Notes: generated from the letters alone by a model not told the origin. Numbered from the stretch's first letter, positions 45,175 to 58,000 are shown. The stretch: DNA of 64,000 bases from Malus domestica (GCF_042453785.1 NC_091674.1:21797001-21861000); one strand, 5' to 3'. Made by a program: numbers and translations.

Positions 45175-46301
45175 CTTTTTTCCTTTGCACCTACCTAACC
45201 TCTACACATCCATCATTCCCCATCCCTCTTTTACTCTACCTACTCAACCCTTATCCTCTTCGACGGCCCCGTGAGCTCAAAGGAGCGTGCCCCTACACCA
45301 AATTTGACGGCAAATCTCGAGAAATCGACCGTAAATCTGGAGAAAAGCAGCTGATCGAGCTGCATTCGCATCTCCGAATTCATTCTCAAGCTGATTAAGC
45401 TTGACCTTGACCAGATCCGAGTGGTGCAAGAGGTTTAGGGGCATGTTTTGCCCTGAAACATGCAGCACCTTTATCGAGAGAGAGGGAAAGGATTTGGGGG
45501 CATGGTTTCGAAAAGGCATCATCTTTATCAGCTCAATCATGGAGTTGGAACCCATGAGTCTGCTCCTCTGCCCTAAAACAGTTTTCTTTGGGATAAACGA
45601 AATCAAACTTTTGGTAGGAAATCTAGGAAAATAAGAAATAGGTGTAAGAGATTTGAGCCAACAAGAACAGCGGATGAAGATTTTGAGATTTGGGTGGTGG
45701 AATAAATTGGTGGATGCTGATGACAACCCTTCAATTTCCTCATCCTATCTCTTGTAAGAAATTATTCTGCATCGTTGACGAGTCGAAGCTCGTTATGAAG
45801 TTTGTCAAGTCGTAACCTGGTGTCCGGCTGGTTTAAAGAGAAGTGGTAGGGTAAGGGGTGGTTGCAGCGGGTGGGGAAGTTCTAATGTCCTATTAAATTT
45901 TAATTTTTTTTTAAAAATATTTATAGCAAAATTAATTAATTAATTTATTTTTAATATCCACATGAGACCCTTATGGACACGTGGCGCCCAATCATTGTTC
46001 ACGTGGGTGCCATGTCATCAGTTAATGGGAGACTTAACGGTCAGACTAACAAATGTATAAGACTATCCCAAAATTAACATTTTAGGTATGACTTTGAGAC
46101 GAAAAAAACTTCATGTACTAAATGTTGAAAACCACGAAACTTGATAGTAGTAAACTGAGATTAACCTATACATATTAATTAAATTTAAAAAAAATTGATG
46201 ACCCTTGGATTGGTTGAGGTTTAAGCTTAGCAGTCCAATGATTTTCTCTACCCTACATCAAACTTTCTTTCATTCTTGAAGGCTCGAAACGAAGCAGTTG
46301 C

Positions 46302-46302
<1 letters not shown>

Positions 46303-46368
<66 letters not shown>
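46303..46368. repeat. (CT)n microsatellite
   Basis: About 30 CT units in the outer hAT-like element. Confidence 0.95.
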
Positions 46369-46373
<5 letters not shown>

Positions 46374-46913
46374 CTCTCGAAATTCAGTCTCGAACCTCAA
46401 CTCTGGCCAACCACGAGTCCACGACCACCCTTTCCAGTCTCCTTCCACCACACCATTGTCACCACATACGACCTAGTAACCCATCACCAGTCGATCTGCA
46501 ACTTTTGTCTCTGATTCTCTCTCTGGATCTAGCGAATCTCGAGTCTTAATCGAAGTAATTGTTGATTCTTTCGAATTACTTTCAAAATATAGGGTTTTGC
46601 TTCGAAATAATTTTCGAATTAAGATTGGTTTCATTTTTTCAATTTGGGATATTTCATTTATGGGGTTTGTGAAATTCGGAGTTTTTTTTTGTTTTGAATT
46701 AGTTTTCGAAGTAATATTTATGTGGCAACGTTGTATGTGCAGATTTAGAAGAAGAAAAAAAAATTCTTAATGGGTCATAATGGGGTTAGGTCATTTTACA
46801 CCTATTAAGAACCCGTTAAGATAACATATATGACAGGATACGACTTATTAAGATAATAGGTGTTACACGAATATAACATGAACACGACAAACATAACTCG
46901 TTTGCCAGGTCTA

Positions 46914-47589
46914 GATATACATGATGTTTGCAAGTACTGGCCTCTATTTATTGGAGCATGATTCTCTATCTTCTTAATCTCTCTACCCTTCCATCCCCTT
47001 CTATTTGAATGATCACGATTAAGCCACGTCAACCTCTTATATTGATTTTTTTTATAGAGATAATAAGATAAAAAATAATGTGTGAGAGGAGGGGAGGAAA
47101 AATGATGAAAATAAGAGAGTAAAGAATCCTCCTCCCTATTTATTACCATATTGAAGTCCAATCTGACACGTTGGTACCTATAATCCCCAGCTTTTGGAAA
47201 CTTAACACATTTTGATTAGACGTGAAGTAAACGTTATGTGCCACATAGAGATAGAGAGAGAGAGAGGTTATTCTGGCTTTGTTGCCAGCTGCTTGTACGA
47301 GTTTTGTCCTTATTTATAAGAGGAAGTTATGTTGGAAGCTTGGGAAGCAAAGCGCAACGCATGGCTAAAAGTGGCGGCACCACCACACCCTAGCAAAACC
47401 CCCCACAGCACCACCATACTCACACACTGACGAGAGAGAGAGAGAGAGAGGGAGAGAGCTAGCGTGGGTTGTATTTAAGGCTATTGACCCTTTGGGGTTT
47501 TGTGCGTTTGGACATTGAAGAGGAAGGCAGTGAGAAAAGCTGTTTATTTATAAAAAAAAAAATTCAATTTTTGAATTTGATTTCATATC
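46914..47589 (+). promoter_or_regulatory. GRF upstream region
   Basis: It contains a decayed MITE-like segment (about 46975-47115, with ATCACGATTAAGCCACGTCAA as at 35215), two GA runs (47251-47266 and 47431-47456), and TATA-like TATTTATAAGAGG (47310) and GTATTTAAGGC (47470). Which is used is not clear. Confidence 0.4.
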
Positions 47590-49998
47590 ATGGGACAAAG
47601 AAATGGGTTTGCTGAGAAGGGAGCAGCAGCAGAAACAGAGTGGCTGGGATTGATGATGCGAAAAACCCAGCAAACCCAGCAATCATTTCCTCGGAAGAAG
47701 ACGATGATGGTGATGAATCACCATAATCATCATCATGATCCTTTGCTTGCCAGTGCAGGAAGAGAAGCTTGTGGGGTTTGGGATAACAGTCCTGCTTCTG
47801 GTGGTGGACTTTTGTTTTGCAACACAAGCAATCCAGTCTCGAGTTGTCCGACTGATTTATATCCTGTCGGCTCTGATTTTGTCCTCCCAAAGTCTCTACA
47901 GCACCATCTGCCTTGCTCTGATCACAGCTTGGCTTTCAGTTCCACAGGTAAAGTTCCCACCTTTTTTTCATCACGAAAACAACAAAGATTCCAACTTTAA
48001 CGAACAGTTCAGTAATTTTCTGGTTTTTTTATTTTTATTTTTTTAATTTTTTCCTGTTGGGTTTTATAAATTTTGAATTTGAATAGGTGGAATGGTGAAT
48101 GCGAATGAGAGAGTTCCTTTTACATCAGCTCAAAGGGAAGAGCTTGAGAGACAGACAATGATTTACAAGTACATGGACTCTTCCCCTGCCCCTCCCCAAT
48201 TACTTTTACCAATTTCCAAGTTCCCAAATTGTAAATATTTCTGCTTTTTTTGTTCATCTTTTTAAATCTTTCTACAATACACTGCAGTATTGCATACTTC
48301 GGCACTTACAGCCGTTACATTCAACCCGTAGATTGGATCTAACGGCTCTAAGTTCCCGAGAACTCCGATATATTGTAGGCAGACCCCATCCTTTAGTCAT
48401 TTTAATTCCTTGTCTTAAAAAAAACATTCCTTTGTTTTACTTTGTTGTTGGGCTTTTTGTTTAGTGGTGAAAGGTTCACTGGAGTTGGGGATTTCCGGGA
48501 GCTCAGATCCGGAGCCATGGAGGTGCAAAAGAACAGATGGCAAAAAATGGAGGTGTTCCAGAGATGTAGCTTTTGATCAGAAGTATTGTGAGAGACATGC
48601 TCACAAGACCAGGAACCGTTCAAGAAAGCCTGTGGATTCCCAAACCCTAAACCCCAACCTCCTCACCAACAACAACAACATGAGAAGTCCTAGGTCTAAT
48701 TTTTTCAGACAAAACCACATCAGCAGCCAGACAACTCCATTTTCTTGCAACATGGTTCCTAGTACTGCTGCTGGTGGATCACATGTCCAACCCAGGTGGG
48801 TTTGGTTTTGGGTTAGGTTAGGTTTGGGTTCAATTTTGAATGCTCTGAAACATAGGGCCAAAACCCATCAAGTTCTGTTGCTTTGTTCTTAATTATTGCC
48901 TCTGAATGTGCCAATTAGAGAAAATTACCTATAAGAGAATGTCAATATAGCAGTATGTCAAGCCAATCAGTCACTGCTATGCATTTTTAACGTTTTCATT
49001 TGGCATAGCATAACTGGCTTGTGATACAGTCACAGTAGCATCTCATGTTAGGGAAGATGGTTATAGAGAAACTTACAACAGGAGGCCATTGCAGCGGTGC
49101 AATGTGTTTTAACTTTTGCTAGTGAACCTTTACCACAGTGGTGGAAATGTGTTGAGTCTTTGTATGACAGTGTGAGTTCGAACTCTATCGATGGTTAATC
49201 TAACATCTAACAAAATCTATCCTTTGACCAAAAAAAAAGTGTTCTAACTTTTTACTTGGCGTCGCAAGAATGAATTGTGATACTGATATTGTAATAATGG
49301 CATCCCATTGCAGAAGTTGTCATGTGATTTGATTCTTTCATGGATGTTTCCATTGTTTTGTGTAATAAATGTTGTTTTTTGTCCTTGACCATGGAAGGTC
49401 GTCGGCATGGTTCATGAATGGGGAAGCCCCAGCTGTGGATGGTTCAAACCAAGAGTGGGAACAAATGATGCAATTCAAGTTGGGCCTAAAGAGGAGCAGC
49501 AGCAGCTGCCCCTACACGAAGCCTACTAACAGAGATGTGGATATTCCGAAGCAGCAAACTGAAAGCTCACTAAATTTGCACACAGATTACACAGGTGAAA
49601 TCCAAGGCCTGCAAACTCAACAGACAAGGCAAATCATCGATGCATGGTCCACGTTAGCATCAGCAGAGAGAGAAGACAGGGTCTTTGTTTCTTCAAACCA
49701 GAAGCTTCCCATTTCATCTCTCACTCTATCAATGTGTGGTGGGGAAGGAAGCAATGAAGAGAGAGGAAGTACCCTAATGGGGATTGGGGTTTTGGGGGCA
49801 GAGAGGGAAAGTGTTGGGGATTTGAAGTCTCAGCGGGCGAACCCCATGTCTTGGGTGATGGGGTCACCACCTGGTGGACCATTGGCTGAAGCTTTGTGCC
49901 TTGGCATTGCTGGTGGTTCTAATGGCAGCGACAGTGGCTCCACCAGCTATAGGAGCTCACGTGGAGATGGTAGACAAGAATATGGTTTGATTAACTAA
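47590..49998 (+). CDS. GRF: Growth-regulating factor (QLQ-WRC transcription factor), four exons
   Basis: Exons 47590-47947, 48087-48230, 48465-48795 and 49398-49998 join in frame to 477 residues, with donors ACAG|GTAAAG, AATT|GTAAAT, CCAG|GTGGGT and acceptors AATAG, TTTAG, GGAAG. The QLQ domain (130-167) has [20 protein letters not shown] and mediates binding to GIF/AN3 coactivators. The WRC domain (182-225) has [20 protein letters not shown] and ligands Cys188, Cys198, Cys209, His212, for nuclear DNA binding. The C-terminal part has a GGPLAEAL (GGPL) motif. GRFs drive cell proliferation in leaves and meristems. A miR396 site lies in exon 3. Oddities: an A(P)->F change in the usual VAPDQKYC (here VAFDQKYC). 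Paralogue number not assigned. Splice sites are predictions. Confidence 0.92.
48617..48637 (+). promoter_or_regulatory. miR396 target site in GRF mRNA
   Basis: The sequence over these 21 bases encodes RSRKPVD and has the TTCAAGAAAGCCTGTGGA core found in GRF miR396 sites, including the single extra C that bulges against miR396. Pairing with miR396 would cleave the transcript; this is established for the family. Confidence 0.9.
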
Positions 49999-52164
49999 AT
50001 GTTTGATTTGAGGAGGGCAGTGGTGGTTTGTTTTCACCTAAATGTTTGAAGTTTTTTCTTTTGTGTCTTTGACTTTTGAAGTAGATCAAGAATGGGGAAA
50101 ATAATTACTGTTTTAGTTGATTATGTTGCATGCCTGCTATGCCATTATGTTCCGGATTTTCGAACAACCTAAAAAGAAAATTTTGAATCGTTAAGTTAAA
50201 TTACTTGCAAGTGTACAAGCGAATATGCAAGAACAAGACCGTACTAATTAAATTTCACTCAACGTCACGGCAATTTGTTCGACTTGATCTCATACCTTGC
50301 CCAGATGTAAGAGATAATGGCAATACCCATGATGCAGATTGCAGAAGCCCTAAACCTCATAGTCTACCAAACTTCTTCAGCATTGAGAAACACTTGTTGC
50401 TGAAGAATTGCCCAAACTAAACAAGCTAACTCATTGCAAACCAAGAGCAATTCGGAAAAATAAGTATTGAACTTACAAGGTTTGTCTCGAATTAGGCTAT
50501 ATCTGCTTCTTGCTCACACTATTCAGTTGAACTCAACTTACAAATTCTCAGAATCTTCCAAAACTTGTCTCCTTAAAACTAGGGAGAAAAAGAGACGAAA
50601 GAACTTTGTATAAAGAACATTGTTAGGGAAATTAGGTATGGTTTGGTACTGAGGTGATTTTGAAAAAAGCAGGTATCGAAAAAAGTTGGGAGCATTTTGT
50701 TTTTGGAAAACTTCCAACTTTAGTTTTTTTTCACAGTTTTGGATGAAAGAAAAGCCAAAAACAGAAGCAGCAAAAGGCAACTTTGAAAAAGTGGCTTTTC
50801 AGCTTCTGCGCAAACCTCTTTTCTAAGAGGCGTTGAGCACTTTAATGAAACTTTCATGTACCCAAAATGACCTTAAGCAATTAAAACTTAACACAGAGGT
50901 TCAAAGATTTACCTAGTCATGGATTAGGAATGAATTGGTCTTTGATTAGTTGTAATGGCACCAGTTATGCTTCATTGGTTTCTGGGCAGAAAATACAGAG
51001 CATGGATTAGCTCTAGTCCTTCGAATTTAAACTTCATAGATAAAGTCAAGAGAGTTACCCAGAGTTGAGATTTGGGTGTAGATTCAGTATCGAGTTCGTC
51101 GGAAAAATGACCAAGAAGGTCACCAGATTTCTAGGCATGAACACAGAGAGGGCATTTGGGGTTAAATCCCAAGAATTTCATGCCAAAATTCGATATGCAG
51201 GATACAGAAGTTATACTTGAGATTAAATGAAGGTTGAATTGAGTTTGAAGCACCCCAATTTCGTCAAGCCTCAGGTCAACTCGTCGAAGAGTTTTTCACC
51301 AAGAGGGAAGGGTTGGCTTTCTTCATTTTTGAGTACTTGATCTTCACATGCAACGCCACCATTCGAATCCATAGGTCAAACTACACCTAAACAGGGAATA
51401 TTGGTATGGATTTCACTCGAAAATTGGCGTTGGTGTGGGTGATTCTCTCGGTAATTCGAGAAAGTGAGTATCATAGTTAGAGAAAGGAGAGTCTCACAGG
51501 CAAAAAGGAAGAACAATAGAAGAAGAGGGAGACCAAATAAAGGAAGAACGAGAGAAGAAGAATGAGAGGCCAGCCTCTCTGCCTACCTGCATTTACATGT
51601 TGTGTTGGCCTAGGCCAGCTTTAATAAGTTCTATTTTGTACACCACAACATGATTGAATACTCAATTCAAATCTTCCACATTTTCTCTTCCTGAACCCAA
51701 AATTCCAAGAACCATTCGGAGTATTCTTCCCTTCATTAATTGGTTTCTATCCCATAGAAGAGTAGGGGATTGCATCCTACATCGATCGTCAAAGCAATAA
51801 CACCGATGTGGGATAAAAACAAATTCTATGGTGCTTCAAGGTATCGAATATTCTTGACTTATAAAATCTTTTGTCAAAATGAAAAATCAGTCCAACGGTT
51901 CAAAAGTTTGGAATATTCGACACTTTGATTACTAGCACATTAGAAAACAGAGAAAAAATCTCTTTTCTTTTACCAGAAAAACAATGAAAACAGAGAAAAA
52001 AAAACATCTCCTCTAACCAAACTAATCATAAAGTTTTCATTCCCAGTTCCAAATCAAATAACAAATGAAGGGTGATGCTATCTACACATTTCTTTTTAAC
52101 TCCCACACACACCAAATGAAAAACTAGTTTCAATTTCATAAGCACTTACCTCATTTTAACTCTC
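49999..52164. other. Intergenic between convergent GRF and IQD genes
   Basis: 50640-50880 is a left-half hAT-like MITE relic (GGTTTGGTACTGAGGTGATT). 50880-51830 is unassigned and may belong to a larger element. No gene recognised; frames at 50205-50420 show no known domain. Confidence 0.45.
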
Positions 52165-52167
52165 TCA

Positions 52168-52485
52168 GAGCATCTCCAATACAAGGAATCAAATCTTATA
52201 TTTGAGTCCAAATATAAGGTTGGGGTTTGAGTCAAAGCGATACCCAAATTGGTGTTCATATGAGATTTGAGTCTAAGGTGAAACTCCCATGTCAACTAGA
52301 AAAAAATGTTATTCAACCCACAAAAATGACATGAGTTTTGAGTTCGAAGTTTTCTTCTCCAGTGTAAAAACCCATTCTTAAGACTCAATTGGAGAAGAAA
52401 ACTAAAATACATAAATTCACCACTGTTTTGGGACCCAAATTGAAAATATGGGTTTAGAATTTGAGTCTTTGCATTGAAAATGCTC
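52168..52485. mobile_element. GAGCATCTCC-type MITE overlapping the IQD 3' end
   Basis: The left end GAGCATCTCCAATACAAGG and right end (reversed GAGCATTTTCAATGCAAAG) are inverted over about 30 bp, with TCA on both sides (52165-52167 and 52486-52488). A 3-bp TNA duplication and these ends suggest a PIF/Harbinger-type MITE. It contains the IQD stop codon. Confidence 0.75.
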
Positions 52486-54980
52486 TCAGATCAGTGGTTG
52501 AACATGGAGAAATATCTCCCCCTATGCTATCGGTGTACGATGGCGAGTTCTCCCTCCCATAGTAGCCATTATTTTGTACACTCTTGAAGCTAGGACTTCT
52601 CAAGTTATGGCTGAAGCTACTATAACCAATGCCAACACAATTATGTGGTTGTGGCTCAGCCGGGACAGGGTACGAAAGGCGTTTCTTGGCTGAACCGCCG
52701 CCTCTTTCTCTCTCGGGTGTCGAAGGTCTTGTTCTAGGTGCACTAAGAGATTGAGCCTTGGCTTTTGCGGATTCAGTGGCAGCCATGTAATTTGGTGTTC
52801 CAGAACGGCACATTGCACCCTTGAAGCTGCAATAAGCATTGAAGCCTGATAGGCTTGGTGTGTGTGCAGCTGATGAGCAATAGTATTTTTCCTCTTTTGG
52901 GCATCTTGGACTCGCCGACCGCACTTTCAGAGTTTTCAGTTCTGAAGGAGAGGGTGTTGCGGGCGAGAGATGATCCATGTTCTGTGATTTGTGTAGGGGT
53001 GAAGCTGAAGCAATGGCGTAGGAGGCTGGTTGTTTTTGCTGTTGCGAATGTGAAATTCGAACATTTGGAGACGTGTATGAGGAAGGCCTGGAATTTTTGT
53101 CGATTTCAACTGTTTTTATGGAGTCCCTTTTGTCAATTGAAGCTCGGCTGCTGTTTTCGAATTGCTTCGTGGCCATCCATCTTTCTAGCCATCTTGTTCT
53201 CTCTTCTATCTCTGCATCATCACCTGCAGACGGGTTCCTCCCAGGCCTCCATATCTTCAATTAGGCATCAAAGTATTAAAGACATTAGCTTGTTAGACAG
53301 AAACTTATATGCACATGACGGTATCCTAAACCAATCACTAACTTTTTGACTTGGCATTGTACGATGAGATTGGGATACCGCCATTGTGCCATCTAGATTC
53401 ACGAAATATTTCTTCTAAAATAAACACAAAAATACTAAAAGAACCATATATTAGAGAGTGAGGGAAAACTTGATCAACCTGATGAGAGAAAGCATAAGCA
53501 AGAGCCTTTTCGCGCTTTAAAGCGGCTTCCTTTCGACTCCGCGGTATGGGTTCAAGCCCATCGTCCCAATAGTCCTCACCACTAAGAATTTTCTCTCTAG
53601 ACTGTTTGACGCAGCGAATATAAGAACGAGGAATTAGACAAGCATCTAACGCCAAGAAAAGAACACCAGGAAACTACTAACTGTAACTGAGAAAACCCTC
53701 AAGTTTTAGTTCATAACTTCATATCAAGCAAAAGTACGAAAATAAGAAGCATAAATGCGAAAGCCACTTACTACGATGAATAAATTCATGTTATATATTA
53801 TTATGCTAAAAAGTGAAGAAATAGCAGCAGCTGCTTACTATTGACTTTCTGTCACGAATATCCTGAATTCTGGATTCCCACAAGTGAAGGCCTGTTTCAG
53901 CAAACATGGAGTTTCGACCAGCATCATGCGAAAGCCTTGATCTCTCGTTGTGAACCTGATCTTGTACCCGAACCAGAGCTTGCATGCATTTCAATGTCAG
54001 CTTTGCTTGCTTCCGAACGTTATGACCTCTCACTAAGGCTTGAAGCTTTACCAGGCCCTTAAGTGCACGTAGAGCTCTCCTTGCCTTCAGTCAAAAACCA
54101 CATTTGCATTTGCAATAGGTAAAAAAAATCAAAATAACAACCATAGCGCTTTTGCAATATGTACACATTTGCATTTACATATATGTAAGTAGTTGCATCT
54201 ATTGTGCTCTATTTTTGTGTTTTAGGGCTGGTTTGGGATTGTTTTGATAGAAATCACTGTTCATAGCGCTTTGCTAGATGTCCTATGTTGAAATTTTATG
54301 TTGAAAAGCCAAATGCGTCTTCAAAATTACTTGGGAGTTCATCCCGAAGAAACAGTTTTTAACCTTTTCTACTCAACACAGTCAAAAGTGTATTTGTTGT
54401 TAATAAATGATTTTAGCCTACCATGCAATCTCAAACATGCCCTTGGTAAGTTACTTACCAAGTAACCTCTGAATGCTGTTTGAATGAGTGTAGCAGCGTA
54501 GTGTTCTCTAGCAAAGTTAGTCGGTCTAGTGAGCCGAACAATTTCTTCCGCCGCTTGGGCAGTAGCCACAGCTGCTTCGGCTGCAGCTGCAGTTGCTGCG
54601 GCCACAGCAATTGCGTGCCTCTGCTCAGCGTCCAAAACAGGATTCACAGGTGGGGTTGCACCTACAGTCACTGTCCTTGCTTCACATTGTTGAACATGAA
54701 CAGTTGGCTTCCGGAAAAGCCACCTTCTCTTCTCTCTCTTCTGCGTCCATATATAAACCAAACAATGAGCATTGAAACATATACAAAGCGATAGAGATTA
54801 AAATAGTTTAGAATATCGTATCGTCAGAAAATCAAATTTTAATTTTGTTACCTTTTCTTCTTCTTCTGGTTCATGCTCATCTCTTCTTTTGCTGCTTTTT
54901 TGCTGATCATAATCTTTAGTGGGAGACCTGAATGCCCTTTTCACTATAGTCAGCCATGAAGTCCCACTTTTCTTTCCCAT
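52454..54980 (-). CDS. IQD: IQ67-domain (IQD) calmodulin-binding protein, five exons
   Basis: Exons on minus: 54980-54852, 54740-54459, 54084-53839, 53601-53479, 53254-52454, all phase 0, giving 526 residues. The start is [20 protein letters not shown]; a basic [12 protein letters not shown] patch follows. The IQ67 domain (about 119-185) has [24 protein letters not shown] and [19 protein letters not shown], split by the conserved phase-0 intron. The C-terminal exon is Ser/Pro-rich with a DUF4005-like region. IQDs bind calmodulin and act as microtubule or membrane scaffolds. The last ten codons and the stop lie in a MITE end: STTDLR is followed by AFSMQRLKF, where related proteins end RRWLR-like (from memory). 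Intron 2 carries another MITE. Confidence 0.92.
54232..54446. mobile_element. MITE in IQD intron 2
   Basis: The ends AGGGCTGGTTTGGGATTG and, reversed, AAGGGCATGTTTGAGATTG are inverted; terminal resemblance to the hAT-like family at 62351. It sits about 12 bp inside the intron from the 5' splice site of exon 2. TSD unclear. Confidence 0.65.
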
Positions 54981-55053
54981 TTGAGTGTTCGAGCAAAGCT
55001 TTGCTGCATTACATGAAATTTAGCCGAATAGGGCAAAAGAAGGTGAAGTTGGT

Positions 55054-55084
<31 letters not shown>

Positions 55085-58000
55085 TTGAGGGTTGTTTGGT
55101 TACATGCAATGCAGGAATCAAAGTACGAGCTCTCAGGTCTCCAATATATTGTAAAAACAATGGTGTTTTTTTTGTGGCATGCGAAAAATTATAAAACAAA
55201 TGGAGGGGCGGTGTCAGATATTGTAAAAAAAACAATGTAATAAGTTTTGAGAGAGATAGTGGACACAACGAGAGAGGGACATGTTTCAATGGAGGAGAAA
55301 GAAGAATCCAAAGCATCCGAACTACCGAGCTAGGGCTTCTTTGATTGATCAATGGCTTTAAATTTCACTGACAAAAATATAATGGCTTCACATGGCATGG
55401 ACAACTAAAAGACGACGTAGAGAGAGAGAGAAAGAGAGAGAGTTTTACAGTGAGAGAATGTGGCCAAATGGGAGTGTCGCTGTTGTTGCATGCATTTGAA
55501 GTCCTCGAAGACCACCAGCTCGTATTCATGGGTAAAAGCAAACAGTGTGGGGCTTCGTTTTGCGAGTAATCTCAGTCAAACTAGTTTGGTAGGGTTTCTC
55601 CTTTGGTCAATTTTGTTTATGTTAATTGTACTTAATTAAAACACAGTTACAGTGTACTAGAACTTAGGCTTTCTTTGCATGAGAATAACTAATGAGTTTG
55701 TGTTTTCTGCCAGTTTTTTTGAGATTAAATGTGTAGTACTGTCAGTGTCACATCATATTTACACCTTCATAATGGTCAGGCCGGACCACTCTCCTCAAAA
55801 TAAAAACTAAAAAGAGGTTTAACTTTAAACCATTTCTACTAGTATCTTAAGCTAATCATGCATTATTTTATGTTTAAATTATTTTCACCTAATACAATAA
55901 CATGTAATTAGCTTACAATATCTTCATAGTAACATGAAAGTTCTTCTATTTCTACTATTTTTCTAGCAATATATTTTGAAATGGGAATGAAACTTGTATG
56001 CATCCTAAACTAGTAGATTTCATAGGTCAAATGTGTTAAGATCTATCCTCGAAAGGCTACCTTTGTAGGTGTTTTCAATTTGTTCTTTTTCGGGTTTTAT
56101 TAGAGTAAATCGAACTCTGACCTATTATAATCTCAACCCGTTAATGAATTGTTAAAATAAACAAGAGAATAAGGCATTCATTATGATCAACCCTTGTATA
56201 ATCTTGTGTGGAACTTTTTCTTCATCAACTGCCTTACTAAACCTATCACCAAGGTGATTTCGCACTTCCTTTTTGTCCTCTTACATTTTTTTGTTCTTTT
56301 AGCCTCTAGACTGAATAAAGGAAAAAGGAAATTAATCGACAGAAACAAAGGGAAGGCCACAAAAGTAGAAAATCCGAGCGTAAAAATTACTACCCTTAAC
56401 CATAAAGTGGGTTACAAGACAGACCAAACTTTGCCAAACCCCCTGCAACTGAAACTTAACAGTAGCTGGTGAAAAAATTGAGCCTAATCCCGATTCAACA
56501 CACAAATTTTACCCCTTCACAATCATTGTCATTCACCCTGGATAACGAGAGCATCCTTTCCTGGCATCCACTTCAATCCTCGGTGAAACTTCAAAAGGAA
56601 AACAGTAAAGAAAGTGAAAAAGCTTCAGGAAAGTACATATTAGCCAACTCACGTCAAACCTTTTCAGGACCAAAGTTCACAGAAAAACCAGAGGCCTCCA
56701 AAGCGCTTTTTGTTTAGGAATGATATGTTCATCATTCAATCAAGCAAATGTAAACATTCATGATGCGATCGGAGTTCCACCTACTCACCGTTAACTGATG
56801 TTTTTTTTCTGGAGAACAAAGCAGTCTAAGGAAAGTTTAAGCTTGATACCACTGGTTTATGTCAATCTAATTCAGAAGGTTTCCGCCACTTATGTCGTTC
56901 CTCGCTAGCCTTAAAGATTGATCCCTCTCTTCCACAAATATATTAGATTGCCAGTTAAACCTCTTTGCATAATTCGGATGGGAGAATGGATGAGCTTTGG
57001 ACACTCATTTTCTAGAGACAGAGAAGAATACAAAAGCACGGAAGGGCAATGACAAGTCGGCATCGACTAAGTTTGTGTTTAAAGGTGTTTTAAAGATTCT
57101 GTACTTTCTCTCAAGGTCAGTACTTCCCTAGATTCAGAACTGTTATTTTCTCCACTGATAAATCAGCGGACTCTTTGCCACAAACTTGTGGCAGGCAAGA
57201 AGCATCGTCGTTCTACATAGATTCTTCAAACAAAGAGCACACCTATATGTTCAACTCTATACGATTGAATGGATAACTATTAGTTTTACCCTGTTCAAAA
57301 CTTTCTAGTATAGTAAATACTTCATTTGTTGCGCTAAATTTTCTGCAAGTTGTTGTGATCAGTAGAGTTAAGCACAAGTCGTCTTGTTAATATAACAACT
57401 GATCGGCATAAAGAAAAACCACTTTAATCCAACATTGCTAACTATGCAACTAGAACCTATGTTCCCCTGGAACAGTGAAAGGCAACAAACTCTGGAGACT
57501 GAAGTAAGTTTCAAATAATTTCTAACCTACTGCACAGACGGCTGAAGCAAACTAGGAAACTCGGAGGCCAAGAATTCCAAAAGATGTAGGAAGTAATCTT
57601 TGACACACTGATTGCTTAGGGATTGTTCAAATATCAACAACTTCTCCAATTTTACTCGAGTACAACAGTTTTATAGCATAAGCAGAATTAAGACTCTTAA
57701 CGGCTCATTTAGTGCCTAAGAGTGGGTTGGATTAGATAACTCACTATATTTAGGGTACATTGAAGGAAGAAACGAAGAAATGTTTTTCCAACTTGGAGGT
57801 AGAAGATGGACTACTCGTTAAGGCAACTTATCTCTTTCAGTCCCCTCAAATGGAAAAATTTATTAACCTCTACTTTCAACATACCTCAAATATTATGAGT
57901 TATATAATCCAATACTAAATACCAAACGAGCCCTAAGCACGTAAGATTAGTATATCTTGACAGAAATCAACTACACTTAGGTCTAATTTTATCTAAAACT

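Larger units (their letters stand above)
43968..46162. mobile_element. MULE-like element with about 200-bp inverted repeats
   Basis: The left end AATCTCAATTTACTACCCTC and right end (reversed AATCTCAGTTTACTACTATC) stay similar for about 200 bp, including CGTGGTTTTCAACATTTAGT and AAGTCATACCTAAAATG. Long TIRs are typical of Mutator-like elements. TSD not found. Interior: the MDH-carrying element and an unidentified minus-strand frame (45277-45726). Confidence 0.75.
43661..46913. mobile_element. Outer hAT-like element of a three-level nest
   Basis: The ends are TAGGCCTGGCAATTTCTGAC and, reversed, TAGACCTGGCAAACGAGTTA, with subterminal repeats of GACACGA and GGGTC type. Flanks GATACCAT and GATATACA match only partly. 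It contains the MULE-like element at 43968-46162 plus a CT-rich, exon-like stretch (46250-46560). Confidence 0.65.

Noticed and set aside
43661..46913. Calling 45277-45726 (minus, 149 residues) a gene
   Set aside because: It is inside the MULE-like element, has no recognised domain, and its frame may be captured or random; noted only as an unidentified frame.
53806..54062. Plus-strand frames over the IQ67 exon and in the IQD C-terminal exon
   Set aside because: They lie opposite well-supported exons with matching splice sites.
56194..56717. Two adjoining frames overlapping by 4 bp, as a possible gene or viral ORF pair
   Set aside because: No domain recognised, the first frame starts in AT-rich hydrophobic sequence, and codon use is not convincing; left as intergenic.
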